In this document: in pieces, positions 1 to 11,800 of the stretch
Position numbering within the stretch: the first letter of the stretch is position 1
How the letters are laid out: every line of letters starts with the position of its first letter
Source: Saccharum officinarum
Lineage: Eukaryota; Streptophyta; Magnoliopsida; Poales; Poaceae
Assembly (NCBI GenBank): GCA_020631735.1
Contig: CM036191.1
Location: 42,081,335-42,145,334 of the forward strand
DNA: 64,000 nt
Direction: 5' to 3'
The notes under the pieces: generated by a model
Told to the model about the DNA's origin: nothing
Database searches by the model: none
The model's input: only the letters and a program-made list of their open reading frames with translations
Made by a program: the position numbers and the translations under genes

Positions 1-1133
1 CCGACGGCCCAGCCATCGTCAAAGACAGGCCATAGGCAAAGCCGATTTTTGCCGACGGCCAGACCATCGGCAAACCCTAGCCATCAGGAAACACCAATCT
101 TTGCCGATGGCCAGGCCATCAGCAACGTCCGACCATCGGCAAAAGTGGCCCAGGGAAGATGTCGGCCGACGTCGTGCGCTTTGGCGATGGCCGTGACGTC
201 GGCATAGATAGGCCACATGGCCACCTCAGGAGATGCCGGGCCCACCGGATTTGCCGATGGCCAGCCATCGGCAAACCCACTTTGCCGACGACCTTCACAT
301 GTCGTCGGCAAAGTTTGAATTTTTTTTTTGTTTTTTCCTGCCCATTTTTTTCTGGTGTCTTCCTACCTCAAATACAACCTAACTTCAAAAGTTGGGACAA
401 TTTTGAGTTTTTTAGCTATATTTCGTTAATTATTTCTGCTTCTTTGAATTTTTCCGGTGACTTTAAATTTGAACTGCAGGTACATGAAATAATGGAACTT
501 TTTGATTCAAAACATGGTATTCATGATGCTCGGAGTATGTTGAGTCCGTACCCAGGACCTCGCATGAAATTACGACCATGTTGGCGTCGTAACATGGGGA
601 GTTACGTGCGTGAAAAGTGTTTTAAATTAATATAAAATCCATACGAAGTCCGAAATTGATGAAACTTGACGAGTTGTGTGGTCATGGCATGTGGAGGCCG
701 TGGTAAAAATTTCAAAAAGTTTCGAGCAAGTGGTGACGTCGGATGGCCAAAACACAGACATCTCCACATGTGATCACTTGAAGATTATCGAGCTTAGGGC
801 AGTCGAACTGTCTCATGGTTATACCTATCAAACAAACCCACCGGGTCCAGGTACTTGAAAAAATGCATAAATGTTCGGCTAAGTTGATAAAAAAGACTTG
901 AAATAAGTCAAGTACACTTTCCAATGAGGTTAATGTTTCATAAAAGTAAATCTTTATTGATAAATTCTTTTACATTCTACAGGTGTACAAGACCTATCAG
1001 GGTTACTGGGTGTACAATAACATTGACCATTCGAGTATAGGTCAAGCCCACATTCGATTGTGACCTAGCACTGCAAAGAAATCGAATTTGCTTGTACAAG
1101 AGAAACTGGAGAAGAGTTTGCATATACAAACAG
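1..1133. mobile_element. CACTA element end region, left part cut by window
   Basis: Positions 1-320 are a dense array of short inverted motifs of the type GCCGATGGC / CATCGGCAAA, which is the usual subterminal repeat pattern of grass CACTA (En/Spm) elements. The terminal CACTACC itself lies outside the window here, but is present in the second copy at 26709, so this is the same element. After about 320 the sequence becomes AT-rich and non-coding; short open frames here are not convincing genes. It matches 26851-27980 with about 22 substitutions and a 2-base T-run difference by eye. At 1133 it joins an LTR-like block directly, whereas in the second copy about 3.45 kb lie between. Confidence 0.7.
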
Positions 1134-2340
1134 TTGATTGAAACCGTTGATGCATATACACTTCACCTTATCTAGAAATATATATCTATCACCTCTTTTA
1201 GGTGTAGGCCGATTTATATGCTTAGCCATGCTTAGATCGGTAGAAGTCGGGTGATCTCCTGTTACCTACGAGATTTAGGTGAATACTCAGTCACGGTTGG
1301 CTATATTTGCTATTGTGAAAAAGAACCATGTGGTTATAAATAATCGGAGACTGGGCGGGATGGTATGTTGGCCTATGTTGATCCCGTCTATGACGGTTAA
1401 GGACTGTACCGTTATCTAGACCGTCGATCAAGATTGAACGTACCTTTCACATAGCTTGCCGGATAAGTCGTTCTGACCGTGAAGCCGATTAACTCAATTC
1501 GGGCTAGGAGGATGAGAAGTTGATTAGGCACACTAGAGGGGAGAATGTATGTGCAGGGGGACAGGGATTGATTGTGGGCAGGCATGGCCTGAGCGACCTG
1601 GCTTCCGGCTGCCCCCGAGTATGCGGCGCTTCTCAAACCCAGGACTGTTCCCGAATAAGGCCAAAGGTGACCTAAGGCTACTAATGATCTCGTATGCCTG
1701 AGTGTGTGTTATGGATATCTACCCAGTTGGTTGCAATCAATTCGAATCGCCGTCTTTCCCTGATAGTGAGAAACTTGTAACTGTCCAGCATCGTGATGTT
1801 TAAAACTATGTTGCTTCCGCTACTAAATTTGAACCTTGTGTTGTAATAACTATATTTGAACTCAGATGTAGGTTGAACCAATTGCGAACTTTATGTAACA
1901 TGTAATGTGTGTATGTTGAATCATGTACGATCTTGGTTTGTATATGGCTTATTTCCAGATCCTTTGCGATACTCGACGGACTACTAGATTTATATGTGCT
2001 CAAGTGTGAGAGTGCGACTGTCTTTGCAGCTGCCACTGCACTTGTGCTCTTATAAATAAGACGGTTCTCTGACACACGGCACAGGGAGTTTGGGCGCTGA
2101 CTTCATCAAGATACGATATCCATTTTGTTATTATTTTCATGTAACTAATTAGGAAACATATCTGTAAACCGATCACCATCTATGTAACCCTACCCCATGG
2201 AGTATATAAAAGCGGGGTAGGGAGCTCTCGATCGGTACCTCGGGCACGTGAGATAAAGAGATCTACTCCAAACTGAACCAGTATAAATATATGTCTCATG
2301 TGCTACCTTTCTGATTTCCTGTGCGTGCTACGCTGATCTT
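1134..2340 (+). mobile_element. LTR-retrotransposon LTR remnant with TATA box
   Basis: This non-coding block has the look of a grass retrotransposon LTR: no long ORF, mixed composition, and near its end a strong TATA box (GAGTATATAAAAG, about 2201-2213) followed by a promoter-proximal GC-rich stretch. In the second copy (31434-32640) the same sequence is preceded by more LTR-like DNA beginning TGTAACACCC at about 28985, so here the LTR is 5' truncated. No primer binding site or matching second LTR was recognised, so family and exact borders are uncertain. Confidence 0.4.
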
Positions 2341-2469
2341 CATTGGTGGGGTCGAAAACTGCGACAAATATGGTTTGGAGGATGGAGATATTTGTCTTCT
2401 GACGTGGGGCCCACATCCACAGTAGCGCGGGACATAAACGCGGGTCCCGATTTTTCCATTGTGAATGCC

Positions 2470-3041
2470 CACATCCATAGTGGAGGCTCCTGTCGGTTCA
2501 ATGCCACAGGAAAAGGTATTTATTGTCGGTTTTCTCGGATCGGCAGGATCTAGTGTTTAGTTCTTGTCCAGCTGACAGGGATAATATAGGTCTTTCACGT
2601 GGGTTTTGTCCGCCTGACAAGAAGTTGTTCTTGTCGGTTTTTAGAAAACCGTCAGGGATAGCCAAAACCGACAGGAATGATCCTAAGTCTGGCAGCATGA
2701 GCAATTGAATTTACAATGTTGATCTTGTGAGATCATTTGTGTTTTGTTTTTTCTTTAGTTTCCTAGTTGTAATTTCCTTGTGTGGAAACTGACAGGGAAA
2801 AACTTTAATCTAAAGGTTCCAGAACGGGACCATGCAAAATAACTCTGTGAGCCAACCGTCAAAAAACCACTCTTAGGACAAATATTTCTGTCAGGAAATT
2901 GACATGCATATTATTTTTTTTCCGTCAAGCTATCCTTGACGGTATTTGCCTGTGGGTTGACTGATAGAAACAATCTTCCTATGGGTTCTGTCATTTCCTT
3001 GACAGTGTTTAGGGCACACTGGGAAACGGTTTCCAGTAGTG
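2470..3041. mobile_element. CACTA element right end
   Basis: The block ends in TTTCCAGTAGTG at 3041, the reverse complement of a CACTACTGGAAA terminus. The preceding 550 bases hold repeated TGTCGG / GACAGG / CCGTCAGG words typical of CACTA subterminal repeats. No matching left end was found in the window; the sequence after 3041 is GAG, which does not match the ATT before the CACTACC terminus at 26709 in the other copy, so the two ends probably belong to different elements. The equivalent in the second copy ends at 33341. Confidence 0.6.
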
Positions 3042-3556
3042 GAGGAAATATGTCCATGCTTTGCAATGCGATTAAAAATCTCTCATGGTTGTATTTTAAT
3101 TTGATATAGAACTAATAGATTGTCAACATTAACTTAAATCGAGGATGTCATAATCATTATATTTGGCAGTAGATAGACAACCACCCAGGGTAAGATGGGA
3201 GTCGTCCTTTGGTGTCCGCATCATCAGTGCTTCCAGGAAGCTGCACTGATGGGCAAATAAAAGATCTGAGGTCTTGAGCAGGTGTCTGCCAGTACGCAAC
3301 ATCAGTAGTTGTCACGGGTACTAAATTGACGATGAAGGAAGCTGGATGGAACAGTCTCAATTGTTGTTGTAGAGAAACAGTGGAAGAGATAAGAACGATA
3401 GACTACGACTTTGACTAGCTCGTCTCTTGACTCGAAGTCACGGTCACCCCAACCGAGCCAGTCAATAAACAAAAGGTATATAGCCATCCAATCCAAGGGG
3501 ATTGGGTCTCTCAGTGCACCATATGAGAAGCATTCTTTTCTTGCCAAGCTCCAACG
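3042..3556 (+). promoter_or_regulatory. Upstream region and putative promoter of LecRK-A
   Basis: Two W-box cores TTGACT lie 16 bases apart at 3411-3416 and 3427-3432, about 125-146 bases before the start codon. W-boxes are WRKY binding sites in defence-related promoters. A TATA-like GGTATATAG lies at 3475-3483, about 75 bases before ATG, leaving room for a short leader of roughly 45 bases. The CACTA terminus at 3041 sits only about 515 bases upstream, so the gene's promoter space is bounded by a transposon end. Function is inferred from motifs only. Confidence 0.4.
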
Positions 3557-6412
3557 ATGGCTTGCGCGAGCTCATCAGCCCCCTTATATTCTCCCTCTTT
3601 CATGTGCCTCTTCTACTGCTTCTTCGTGCTATGCCTGCACGTACATTCATCGTCTTCGGTTTCATTCAGCTACAACTTCAGCAACTCAACTGATGACCCC
3701 TGCAGTCTCGACATCGTGTGCCATCCTGATGCCGAGTTTGTGAGAAGCAGAGGTATCGAGCTGACAACGAACCTCCTATCCGAGTTAATTAACAACAGCA
3801 CAGGTCGAGTGTGGTACAAGTATCCAGTGCCGCTGTGGGATGAAGACAGCGGCGAGGCGGCAAGCTTCACCACTAGTTTCTCCTTCAACATCACCCCGAC
3901 GAACTTCAGCCAGTATCAGCAGTGTAAGAACTGGCCATCTCAAACGGGCGACGGGATGGCCTTCTTCCTCGCGCCTTGGCCTTCTAACCTGAGCAGCGGC
4001 GGCGTCGTCCTGCCCAATGCAGACACAACGTTTGGCGGGTACCTCTACCTTTTCAACAGGAGCAACTATTTGAATGCAACGGGTGACGGTCGGGTTGTTG
4101 CCGTTGAGTTCGACACATTCTCTGGCGGTAACAACTGGTGGGACAACAGCTCCAGCCAGCACATCGGCATCGATATCAACTCCATCATGTCCGTGGCGAC
4201 CACAGACACACCGGGGATGAACAACCTCACCTCCCCCTTCACCAAGGCCGCCATGATCAGCTACAACAACGTGACCAAGAAGTTAGCCGTCGACCTGCAT
4301 ATCAACGGTGGCACCCCATACCGCGTCAACGCGAACGTCAACCTGACACAAAGCTTGCCGAAGACAGTGGCCGTCGGCTTCTCTGCATCAACCGGAACCT
4401 GCGTCGAGCTACACGAGCTCCTGTCATGGTCCTTCGACTCCACACTCCAAGGACCCAAGGAGAAGGCGGTCAAACCGGAGCCATCAACGAAACTACTACT
4501 CTGGGTACTAGTTCCTGTAGCATCTCTCCTTGTTTGTGCTGCAGCTGTGGGTCTTCTCATATGGAGAGAGATGCGTGCAAGAAATGCCCAGTCACGCCAA
4601 CAAGGGGCCGACAGCGAGGAATCCGATGAGCCAAACAATGGTGAGGTGGCTGCCGCCTTCGAAATGACCGTGGCCGGGCCAAGACGTTACCACTACCGTG
4701 ATCTCGCCGCTTCAACCGGCGGATTTGCGGAGGAGAATTTGCTCGGGCGAGGGGGATTTGGCAGCGTGTACCAGGGCAGCCTCCCCAGTACTTCTAACGA
4801 GGATGAGATCCAAGGACAGCAGCAGGTAGCCATCAAGAAGTTCTCCTCAGAGTCATCGTCTCAGAGCCGGAAAGAGTTCGAGGCTGAGGTAATGATCATA
4901 GGCCGTCTTAGGCATCGCAACCTTGTGCGGCTGCTAGGCTGGTGTGATAGCCGCAGAGGTCTCTTGCTCGTCTACGAGCTCATGCCCCAAGGAAGCCTGG
5001 ATAAACACATCCATAGCACGGACAGAATCTTAAATTGGCCCGAGAGGTACAACATGTTGCATCCTGTCCTTGTTTTAGTACTAATTATAATACCCGTTAT
5101 AGCTATATCTTTTTTGGCTTCACTATTCCATCAACCCTGACTCCTGATGAGCAGGGTTAGAGCATATATATAGTAGCAGAATTAATACTAGGCTTCATAT
5201 TTACCACTTACAACTAATCAAAATTGTTTACCTTTGCGCACACTTTCTCTCTATATATGTTTTTACTAGCACTGCAATATAATACCCGTTAGATACTTCA
5301 AAATCTTTGTTCTGACCTAATACAAATATTTAACCATATATTTTTATAGACTTTTCCCTTTGCATCACACCACCATGTAGAATACATATTCATTGCCTAT
5401 TATATTTCTACAAGCTATAGGACTGATTTTTTAGATAATGGAACAAAATTCCAGCTTCTACCATCCGTGGATGGTACACAGCCGAAGCTATAGGACTGAT
5501 GGCTCGATGTTTCAGAATTTTATGAGGACATATACGTGTAGTGTAGGATTTACCTTTTTTTTCTGCATGTATATTGTGAATATTAAGGTGGAAGGTCCTC
5601 AGCGAATTAGTAATAGTAAAATTTTGCATGAACGCATTCACTGCTATTAACTAACCACAAAGTACAAACCATTGGTGACATTTAAATTTATTAATATTAG
5701 GTACAAGATCATTTTGGGATTAGGCTCAGCGCTGCACTATCTTCACCGAGACTGGGACCAACGCGTTGTGCACGGTGACATCAAGCCGAGCAATATCATG
5801 CTTGACTCGTCCTACAACGCCAAGCTGGGAGACTTCGGTCTCGCACGCCTTGGTGACCATGGCACCGGCCCACAGACGACGGACCTGGTCAAGGGCACCA
5901 TGGGGTACATCGATCCAGAGTTCGTCAACACGCACCGCCGGAGCACCGAGTCAGACATGTACAGCTTCGGCGTCGTCCTGCTGGAGATCGTCTCCGCCCG
6001 GCCACCTGTGGACCGCCGGTACCCGTCTTTCTCGCTGCTCCAGTGGGTAGAGACCCTGTACTGCCAAGCCGTCGGCCGCATCCTGGATGCGGCTGACCCA
6101 CGGCTGCGGGGAGACGAAGCCCACGACCGGCAGATGGAGCGCGCTCTGCTCGTGGGGCTCTGGTGCGCGCACCGTGACACCGAGCAGCGCCCATCCATCG
6201 CGGAGGCCATGCAGGCCCTGCAGTCTGAGGAGTGGAAGCTGCCGGCGCTCTCGCTACACATGTACAGCAAGCTGGCAACACCGCCATCTGCTGGCATCGT
6301 TGCCTCCACGGGCGTCAATTCTGGTGTCTCCGGCAGCTCCTTCTCTAGCGGCGTCCGCTCGGCAGACACCGCTGGGACGACGACAGGCTCGTCTGAATCG
6401 TTTAAAATTTAG
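3557..6412 (+). CDS. L-type lectin-domain receptor kinase (LecRK-A)
   Basis: Exons 3557-5046 and 5701-6412 join in phase across a 654-base GT-AG intron (AG|GTAC donor, ATTAG acceptor) to give a 733-residue protein. Residues 1-33 form a signal peptide; about 35-295 are a legume-lectin domain ([24 protein letters not shown]) with about a dozen N-glycosylation sequons; about 312-336 are a membrane span; about 390-690 are a kinase domain with glycine loop GRGGFGSVY, Lys427 in VAIKK, catalytic HGDIKPSN (Asp523), DFG at 541-543 and [10 protein letters not shown]. The tail is Ser/Thr/Gly-rich. It should sit in the plasma membrane, sense an extracellular ligand and phosphorylate cytoplasmic targets; L-type LecRKs act in immunity and development. 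HGD replaces HRD, making it non-RD-like. The frame is fully open. The intron splits the kinase domain just after the ERY motif, and most L-type LecRKs are intronless. The specific ligand is unknown. Confidence 0.93.
5047..5700 (+). other. LecRK-A intron
   Basis: AT-rich intron within the kinase domain, inferred from the GT-AG borders and from the continuous kinase reading ([18 protein letters not shown]) that results. It contains a direct repeat, AAGCTATAGGACTGAT, at about 5412 and 5486, separated by a small imperfect palindrome (ACCATCC/GGATGGT), and two copies of AATACCCGTTA. If retained, translation would continue to a stop at 5138-5140. Confidence 0.85.
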
Positions 6413-7065
6413 CGGTTCCGCCACCGCATTCCACGTGGTAGTAATTGTGTCCAGTTTAACTATACAGCTTCTTGTCGCTGCTCCCTGGTAGGAGTCTACA
6501 TGTACTGTAATGTACTGTATGTGGTTGATCATTCTCTGATGATTCCTGTTCAAGTTTTTTTTTTTCGTTTCACAATATATCTGTTTGCGACAGCTGTGCT
6601 TTCTACTCCACGTACGTACTGGCACATGAAGCAACTTTCGGCTTCGTTTTACTACTTGTGTCCTGCTCGATCCTGCTTGAACGGTTTAGCTTGCCCTTAG
6701 ATCGCCGCTATGGTTATTATATAGTCCGGATCATACACGTCTTTGTCGGACTTAGAACATGATTGAGTAGCACTCGAATTTACTTTTGAGTATGATACCA
6801 TTCCTAAATACATTATATCTAGGAAGTTAAAAACGTCTAGGTAGCTGCTGCAGGGAACTTAAAAACGTATTTTGTTTGGTTGGCTTTTGGTGCGCTTTTT
6901 CATTTCCATGACGCTGCGTCGGTCTTGCGGGATCGGAATGCATGGATAACGCCGGTTGGGAAGTAGTACCAAGGTTGTGCGAGCCGACCAAAACAAACGG
7001 AAAACAAAAAGAAACTGATGTTGCTGTAACCGACCACAGGCCTAAAAGGCCGAACCAAATGCCTC
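6413..7065 (+). other. 3' region of LecRK-A, no gene
   Basis: The first few hundred bases are probably the 3' UTR of LecRK-A. I see no clear AATAAA signal and no other gene. The stretch 6659 to 7065 is present three times in the window (here, about 36959 and about 38560) because it belongs to the internal duplication in the second segment. Confidence 0.4.
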
Positions 7066-8570
7066 AGAGCAACTCCAGTAGCCTCCAAAATAGGGCCCCA
7101 ACTTCTTAATTTCCTCTATTTTCTCACACACTATATGCATATGTAATCATATTATATAATAACTTATTTAAACTATAACGAATAACGATAAAAGCACCAT
7201 ACCTAAAATTATAAATAAAAATAGGAATGTTTAAATTTAAATTCAAACACAAATTTGGTCCGAATTTAATGATAGTCGATCACAGCATAATCCATAACAT
7301 GTTTGCAAATGAAATAACATAATCATGAAACATAAAGTCGAACAAAATAATTAACTTGAGCCATGTCGCGCCCACAAATGCTCCACAAGATCTTCTTGTG
7401 TATCCTGAGAAACTCGGACATCACATTTGGATTGCGGCGTTGGTATTCCTCTTGCGTCAACTCCTCACCCCCATCTTGATCATAGTCATATCCCCCAACA
7501 TCAGCGTCATCTCTCTCATTCTCAATTATCATATTATGCAAGATCACACATGCTGTCAATATGTACCATAGCATATCCTTGCCCCAAAATCTTGCAGGAA
7601 CCCTAATCATGGCAAAGCGTGACTGCAAAACACCAAATGCTCTCTCAACATCCTTCCTAGCCGCTTCTTGAGCTTGTGTGAAGTGACACTTCTTGTTACC
7701 TCGTGGACTTCTGTAGCTCTTCACAAATGTAGCCCAAGAAGGATAGATCTCATATGCCAAATAATAACCCATAGTGTACTTATTGCCATTCATAGTGTAC
7801 TCAATTGGAGGTGAAGTTCCTGAAGTTAGTCGCTGAAAAAAGGAGAGACCTTCGAAGTACATTGATATCATTTAGTGATCCTGGCAAACCAAAACATGAA
7901 TGCCAAATCCACAAATCCTCCGATGCAACTGCTTCAAGCATCATAGTTGGACCATCCACATGTCCTATGTACATACCTTTCTATGCAGTTGGGCAATTCT
8001 TTCACCTCCAATGCATACAGTCAATGCATCCAAGCATACCTGGCCAACCCCTATTGCTGTTCATCTCTAGCAACCTTGCAGTATCCTCAACAGTGGGTGG
8101 CCTCAAGTATTGCTCACCAAAAACATCAACCGCTGCTTGAACAAAGTGCTTGAAGGCCTCAATGATAGTGCTCTCAGCAATTCTCACAACCTCATCCATG
8201 GAATCTGCAGGAACATCATAAGCTAACATCCTAAAAGCTCCAACTACTTTTTGAAGGGCAGTTGCTCCAAGCAACCCTACTGCATTTGACCTTTGCCTGA
8301 AATAGTCATCATGTGCCTCAACTCCTCAGATAATTCTCAGAAACAATGGCTTAGACATTTTGAATCTTCTCCAAAAAAAAAATTATCATTGTAAATTGAT
8401 GGATCTGCAACAATCCGCAAATTACCGGCATGCATGTCTCTTGGCACCACTTCACGACCAGGCACCGAACCACGGCGACGCTTATTATGACTCCAATCTT
8501 CAGCATCAGCAAGAATTAGCAACAGCTCCACCAAATCATCACCTCTCCTTATCTTTGACATGTGTGTGAC
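7066..8570 (-). pseudogene. PIF/Harbinger transposase pseudogene, copy A
   Basis: Minus-strand fragments at 8561-8337, 8274-8002 and 7871-7323 together resemble the plant PIF/Harbinger DDE transposase (HARBI1-like nuclease). Visible motifs in order are an N-terminal GRE..PRDMHAGNLRIVADPS block, GMLGCIDCMHW (first catalytic Asp), the NDINVL region (second Asp, present on the strand but outside the open frame), [13 protein letters not shown], and [14 protein letters not shown] (catalytic Glu) followed by ILHNMIIE. The gene is broken by a TGA right after MHWR, a TAG a few codons later, a frameshift in an A-run near 7835 and further N-terminal disruption. The sequence AGAGCAACTCCAGTAG near 7066 resembles a Harbinger terminus. 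Non-functional; would have been a DNA-cutting transposase. Confidence 0.85.
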
Positions 8571-9101
8571 CCATTGGTTAGTAGAATATATGTTTTAGAG
8601 AGGAGAGGGAGATAGAAAAGGGGAGAAAAAAAATTAAATAGATAAATATTTCATAGACAGGTGGATTATAAGTGTCAAGAGGAGATAAACTTTATATATG
8701 TGGGCCCCACAGGTAGGTCAGCGCTAAGTCAGCATGGTGTCATTGTACCAAGTGGGTTGAGTTCCGTTTAGACCCAGATGAGACACGAAAATAGCATTTT
8801 TAAAGTTCAAGGACTGACTATGATGTGGCAAACACTGGCACATTGATCCTGTCTAGTCCATATGGGGGCATATATATAAATACCTTGCCTATTATTACTC
8901 TCATTTGAGTAAGAATATAGTTCTCGCCTCCAAATAAGTTAAACAATTTTAAGTTTATTCAAATCTATTAAAATAGGTTCTGACATATGATACCGAATAA
9001 AGATCTTCAAGTAGGAAGAATACATAAATCTTCTTTTATCACTAATTAGAGCCTTAAAGAGAGCCTTCATGGTAACTCTCACTAGACGCACGACAAACAA
9101 A
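8571..9101. other. Non-coding flank of Harbinger remnant and CACTA
   Basis: AT-rich non-coding sequence with no convincing ORF or RNA gene. It is matched by 42480-42997 in the second segment. It ends with AAA at 9099-9101, the left target-site duplication of the CACTA element that follows. Confidence 0.4.
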
Positions 9102-10797
9102 CACTACTGGAAACTTGAATACTCCTGTGTGTGCAAAATGGACAGAAAAATGTGAATCCCGACAGAAAAATTCTTTTCTGACGGTGTACCGACAGAAAAT
9201 AACCTACAGAATTATCATGACTGAAAAAAATCTATTTTTCTATCTGTTCACGATCAGAAACAATACTTTTATGACGGTGTACGGTCAGAAAATAACTGAA
9301 AATTTCTACAGAATACATAAATTAGATTAAAAATAAATTTTTTGTGTGGCTATCCTCACAGATAAAGGGGAAAACCGACAGAAAATTAGCTAACCTCACT
9401 CACAATTAAATTGAAACCAACTGACAGGGAAATTACATCAGAACATCCTCATGCTCAATTTGGTTCATTCAAATGGCAGATTAATAATTTATAAACACAT
9501 AATAATATTAGCATACAAATGATAGTTTCAAGTCATCCAAAACCATGTGTAGCATTTTATATAGCATACACTCAAATAAGATGTCCAAATACTTTACATA
9601 AACAAAATAGTCATATACTTTGCCAAAAGCATTATGTTCACATAAATGACACACTAGCACTTCCACATAGATGCAGTGTCTCCACTACGATGGTTGCTGG
9701 TTTCCACATCAATTATGTTTCTGCCTTCAAGTACCTTGTGGCCATCAACATCAATGCAACTGTTATGGTCGATTCTGCCAACATGCGATGAACCAATGAC
9801 CTGCAATGCACGAAGAAGACCAAAACAAGGGGATTCATTTTGCACATACATGCATATACATGAGATTATATGGGATCCACTCCGAATATAGATAGCCAAA
9901 TACCTTAAATTATGGTTTCAGTGCTTAATTTTGCCAGTTCACCTCGAAACAAGAGGATCAGCGCGCGGAAGGCCGGCAAACGGGGGTGCGGAGAGGGCAA
10001 TGCCCACGAGGTCACCTCTTAGGGAACGGCCGCGCCTTGGGAGGCTGCTCGTCGGGACGGGCCGCACCTTGGAGGCCGCGTGCGGAAGGGACGATGACAG
10101 ATCTAGCGCAGGGAGGCCGCGTGCAAGAGGGCCAGCGGTGGATTTGGCCCTAGGAAGCCACGTGCGGGAGGGTCACCAATGGATCTGGCATAAGCAGCAG
10201 CCAGCGGTGCGGCGAACGAGAGGGCCGCGCCCTTGAGGTGACAGGGCGGGAAGGGCGGGCGGCCGGTGGTGCAGTGCAAGGGAGGGGCGACGGCGGACGG
10301 CTTGGCTGACGGGAGGGTCCATGCCCTCTAGGTGACGCGGTGAGACGGGCGGCAGCCAGCAGCATGGTGCACGGGAGGGGCCGCGCCCTCGAGGCGACAC
10401 AGCGGGAGGGGCGGCTACCGATGATAGATCTGGTGCGACAGGAGCGGCCGCTTGCATGCTGGTGGTGTGCGGGAGAAAATGAGGAGAGAAGCAGCAGCAG
10501 GGTGTGGCTGCGTGGGTTTAGGTTTAGGAATTCTTGTTTTTTTATTTTTTACAATGCATTTGCTATACTCTATAAGGAGCCAGGCCAAAAGCTTGGGTGC
10601 AAACGCTAAATCTGTTGTGCCTGATTATTTTTTCTGTGTGGAATATATAAACCCACAGAATAATTATTATTTTTCTGTGTGTATTAACAAAACCGACAGA
10701 GTAATTAAAATTGTGAGTTTTCATATTTTTTTGTGTGTACTGAAAAAACACATAGAAAAATTTATCACCCACAAGGCTATTTGAGTTTCCAGTAGTG
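9102..10797. mobile_element. Non-autonomous CACTA element with TSD, copy A
   Basis: Starts CACTACTGGAAACTTGA and ends GAGTTTCCAGTAGTG, so the termini are inverted repeats. It is flanked by the 3-base duplication AAA (9099-9101 and 10798-10800), the TSD size of CACTA elements. Subterminal motifs of the type GACAGAAAA / TTTTCTGTGTG occur at both ends. Length 1696 bases. No transposase is encoded, so it would depend on a partner element. The same insertion with the same TSD is present at 42998-44618, so it predates the segmental duplication. Confidence 0.9.
9950..10490. repeat. GC-rich degenerate minisatellite inside CACTA
   Basis: A strongly GC-rich island inside an otherwise AT-rich element, built of degenerate units containing CGGGAGGGGCCGCGCCCT / GAGGCGACA / GGGCGGC words spaced roughly 60-75 bases apart. 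Open frames occur on both strands because stops are rare, but no frame resembles a known protein. Compared with the copy at about 43865-44275 it has about 95 more bases near 10340-10450, consistent with unit gain or loss. It could be captured host exon sequence that has degenerated. Confidence 0.5.
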
Positions 10798-10800
10798 AAA

Positions 10801-11552
10801 GATAAACTCTAAAAACTCTAACAATAACTAGAATATCTGGACTTTAATTTGGTATACTCTAATCATTATCGCCAAAAAAAGTTACCGCCTCTGGCAATAT
10901 GAAAATCACAAAAAATAACCTCATAATATTACATCTAAATTAACCACATGCCATAATAAATGATTTGCTAATTCAAAATATGGTCCTCTAAATTTGTATC
11001 TAAATTTCATACATCTTTCAATGTGAAAGTCAATTCAAAACAACGCTCTAAATTTGCATCTAAACTACCCATCTGCTGTTAATTTAAACAACCTCATATC
11101 TGCTGTTATAATAATTTAAAACAACCTCATAATATTTTTTATGACATTATGAGCCATAACGTACACTACCCCTAACTATATATTAAATTACCATATATGT
11201 GATTATGAAAGATAATAGATATCTTTTTTATAAATGCTTATGCTAATATCATCCGCCTCAGATCTTTGGTATCTACGCATGTAAATATACCCCCAAACCA
11301 CGCGCTCTCGGGCCATTTGGCCCTTACACTGAGCTATATATATGTCTACAATTAAATCATGGGTAACTGATTAATTGCTAGCACGGTTACAATGTCAATA
11401 CATCTCGACAGCCCCAAAGCAAAGACGACATGACATGATGCCCTATCGCTGGAGGGGGCCTTCAACACAGTGACCCAGCCCAAAATCGTGTGCGTAGCAC
11501 TGCAGTGTAACACTGCCATTTGCGTGCCAAAGTACAAACATGCATGATCAAT
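10801..11552. other. AT-rich non-coding region
   Basis: No gene recognised. Contains several runs of AACCTCATAATATT-like words. Matched by 44622-45419 in the second segment with scattered small indels. Confidence 0.35.
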
Positions 11553-11800
11553 CACTACTAGAAAAATTAACTTCAATCACCTTGTTTTGAACCATCATGA
11601 TCAATCACTGATACAGAAATTAACTTTACGGGTGTGCATATCACATTAACTGAGCACTAGTACAGGCAAAGTTTTTGGAGACAACCCCGGTGTTTTCGGA
11701 GGGCAATTCGGTCTACCTGTGTCGAAACACCTCTAATAAAAAGCTTGATTTGCAGAGGGCAATTCCGTCCGCAAGTGGTTTGGGATGGCAGAACGAGTAG
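11553..11800. mobile_element. Possible CACTA left-end remnant
   Basis: Begins CACTACTAGAAAAATTAAC, a common grass CACTA-type terminus, followed by repeated GAGGGCAATTC(C)GTC words at about 11699 and 11757 that could be subterminal repeats. No right end or target duplication was found. The second copy has the same terminus at 45420. Confidence 0.35.

Noticed and set aside
3411..4629. Plus-strand ORFs overlapping the lectin domain in other frames (3411-3743, 4138-4629)
   Set aside because: Out-of-frame shadows of the lectin exon with no known domain.
5812..6369. 185-residue minus-strand ORF over the LecRK kinase exon
   Set aside because: Antisense shadow of a GC-rich exon with strong third-position bias; the plus-strand kinase is certain. 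The same applies at 36112-36669.
9931..10457. GC-rich proteins in the small CACTA
   Set aside because: Open on both strands because of composition and built from degenerate DNA repeats; not conserved in frame between the two copies.
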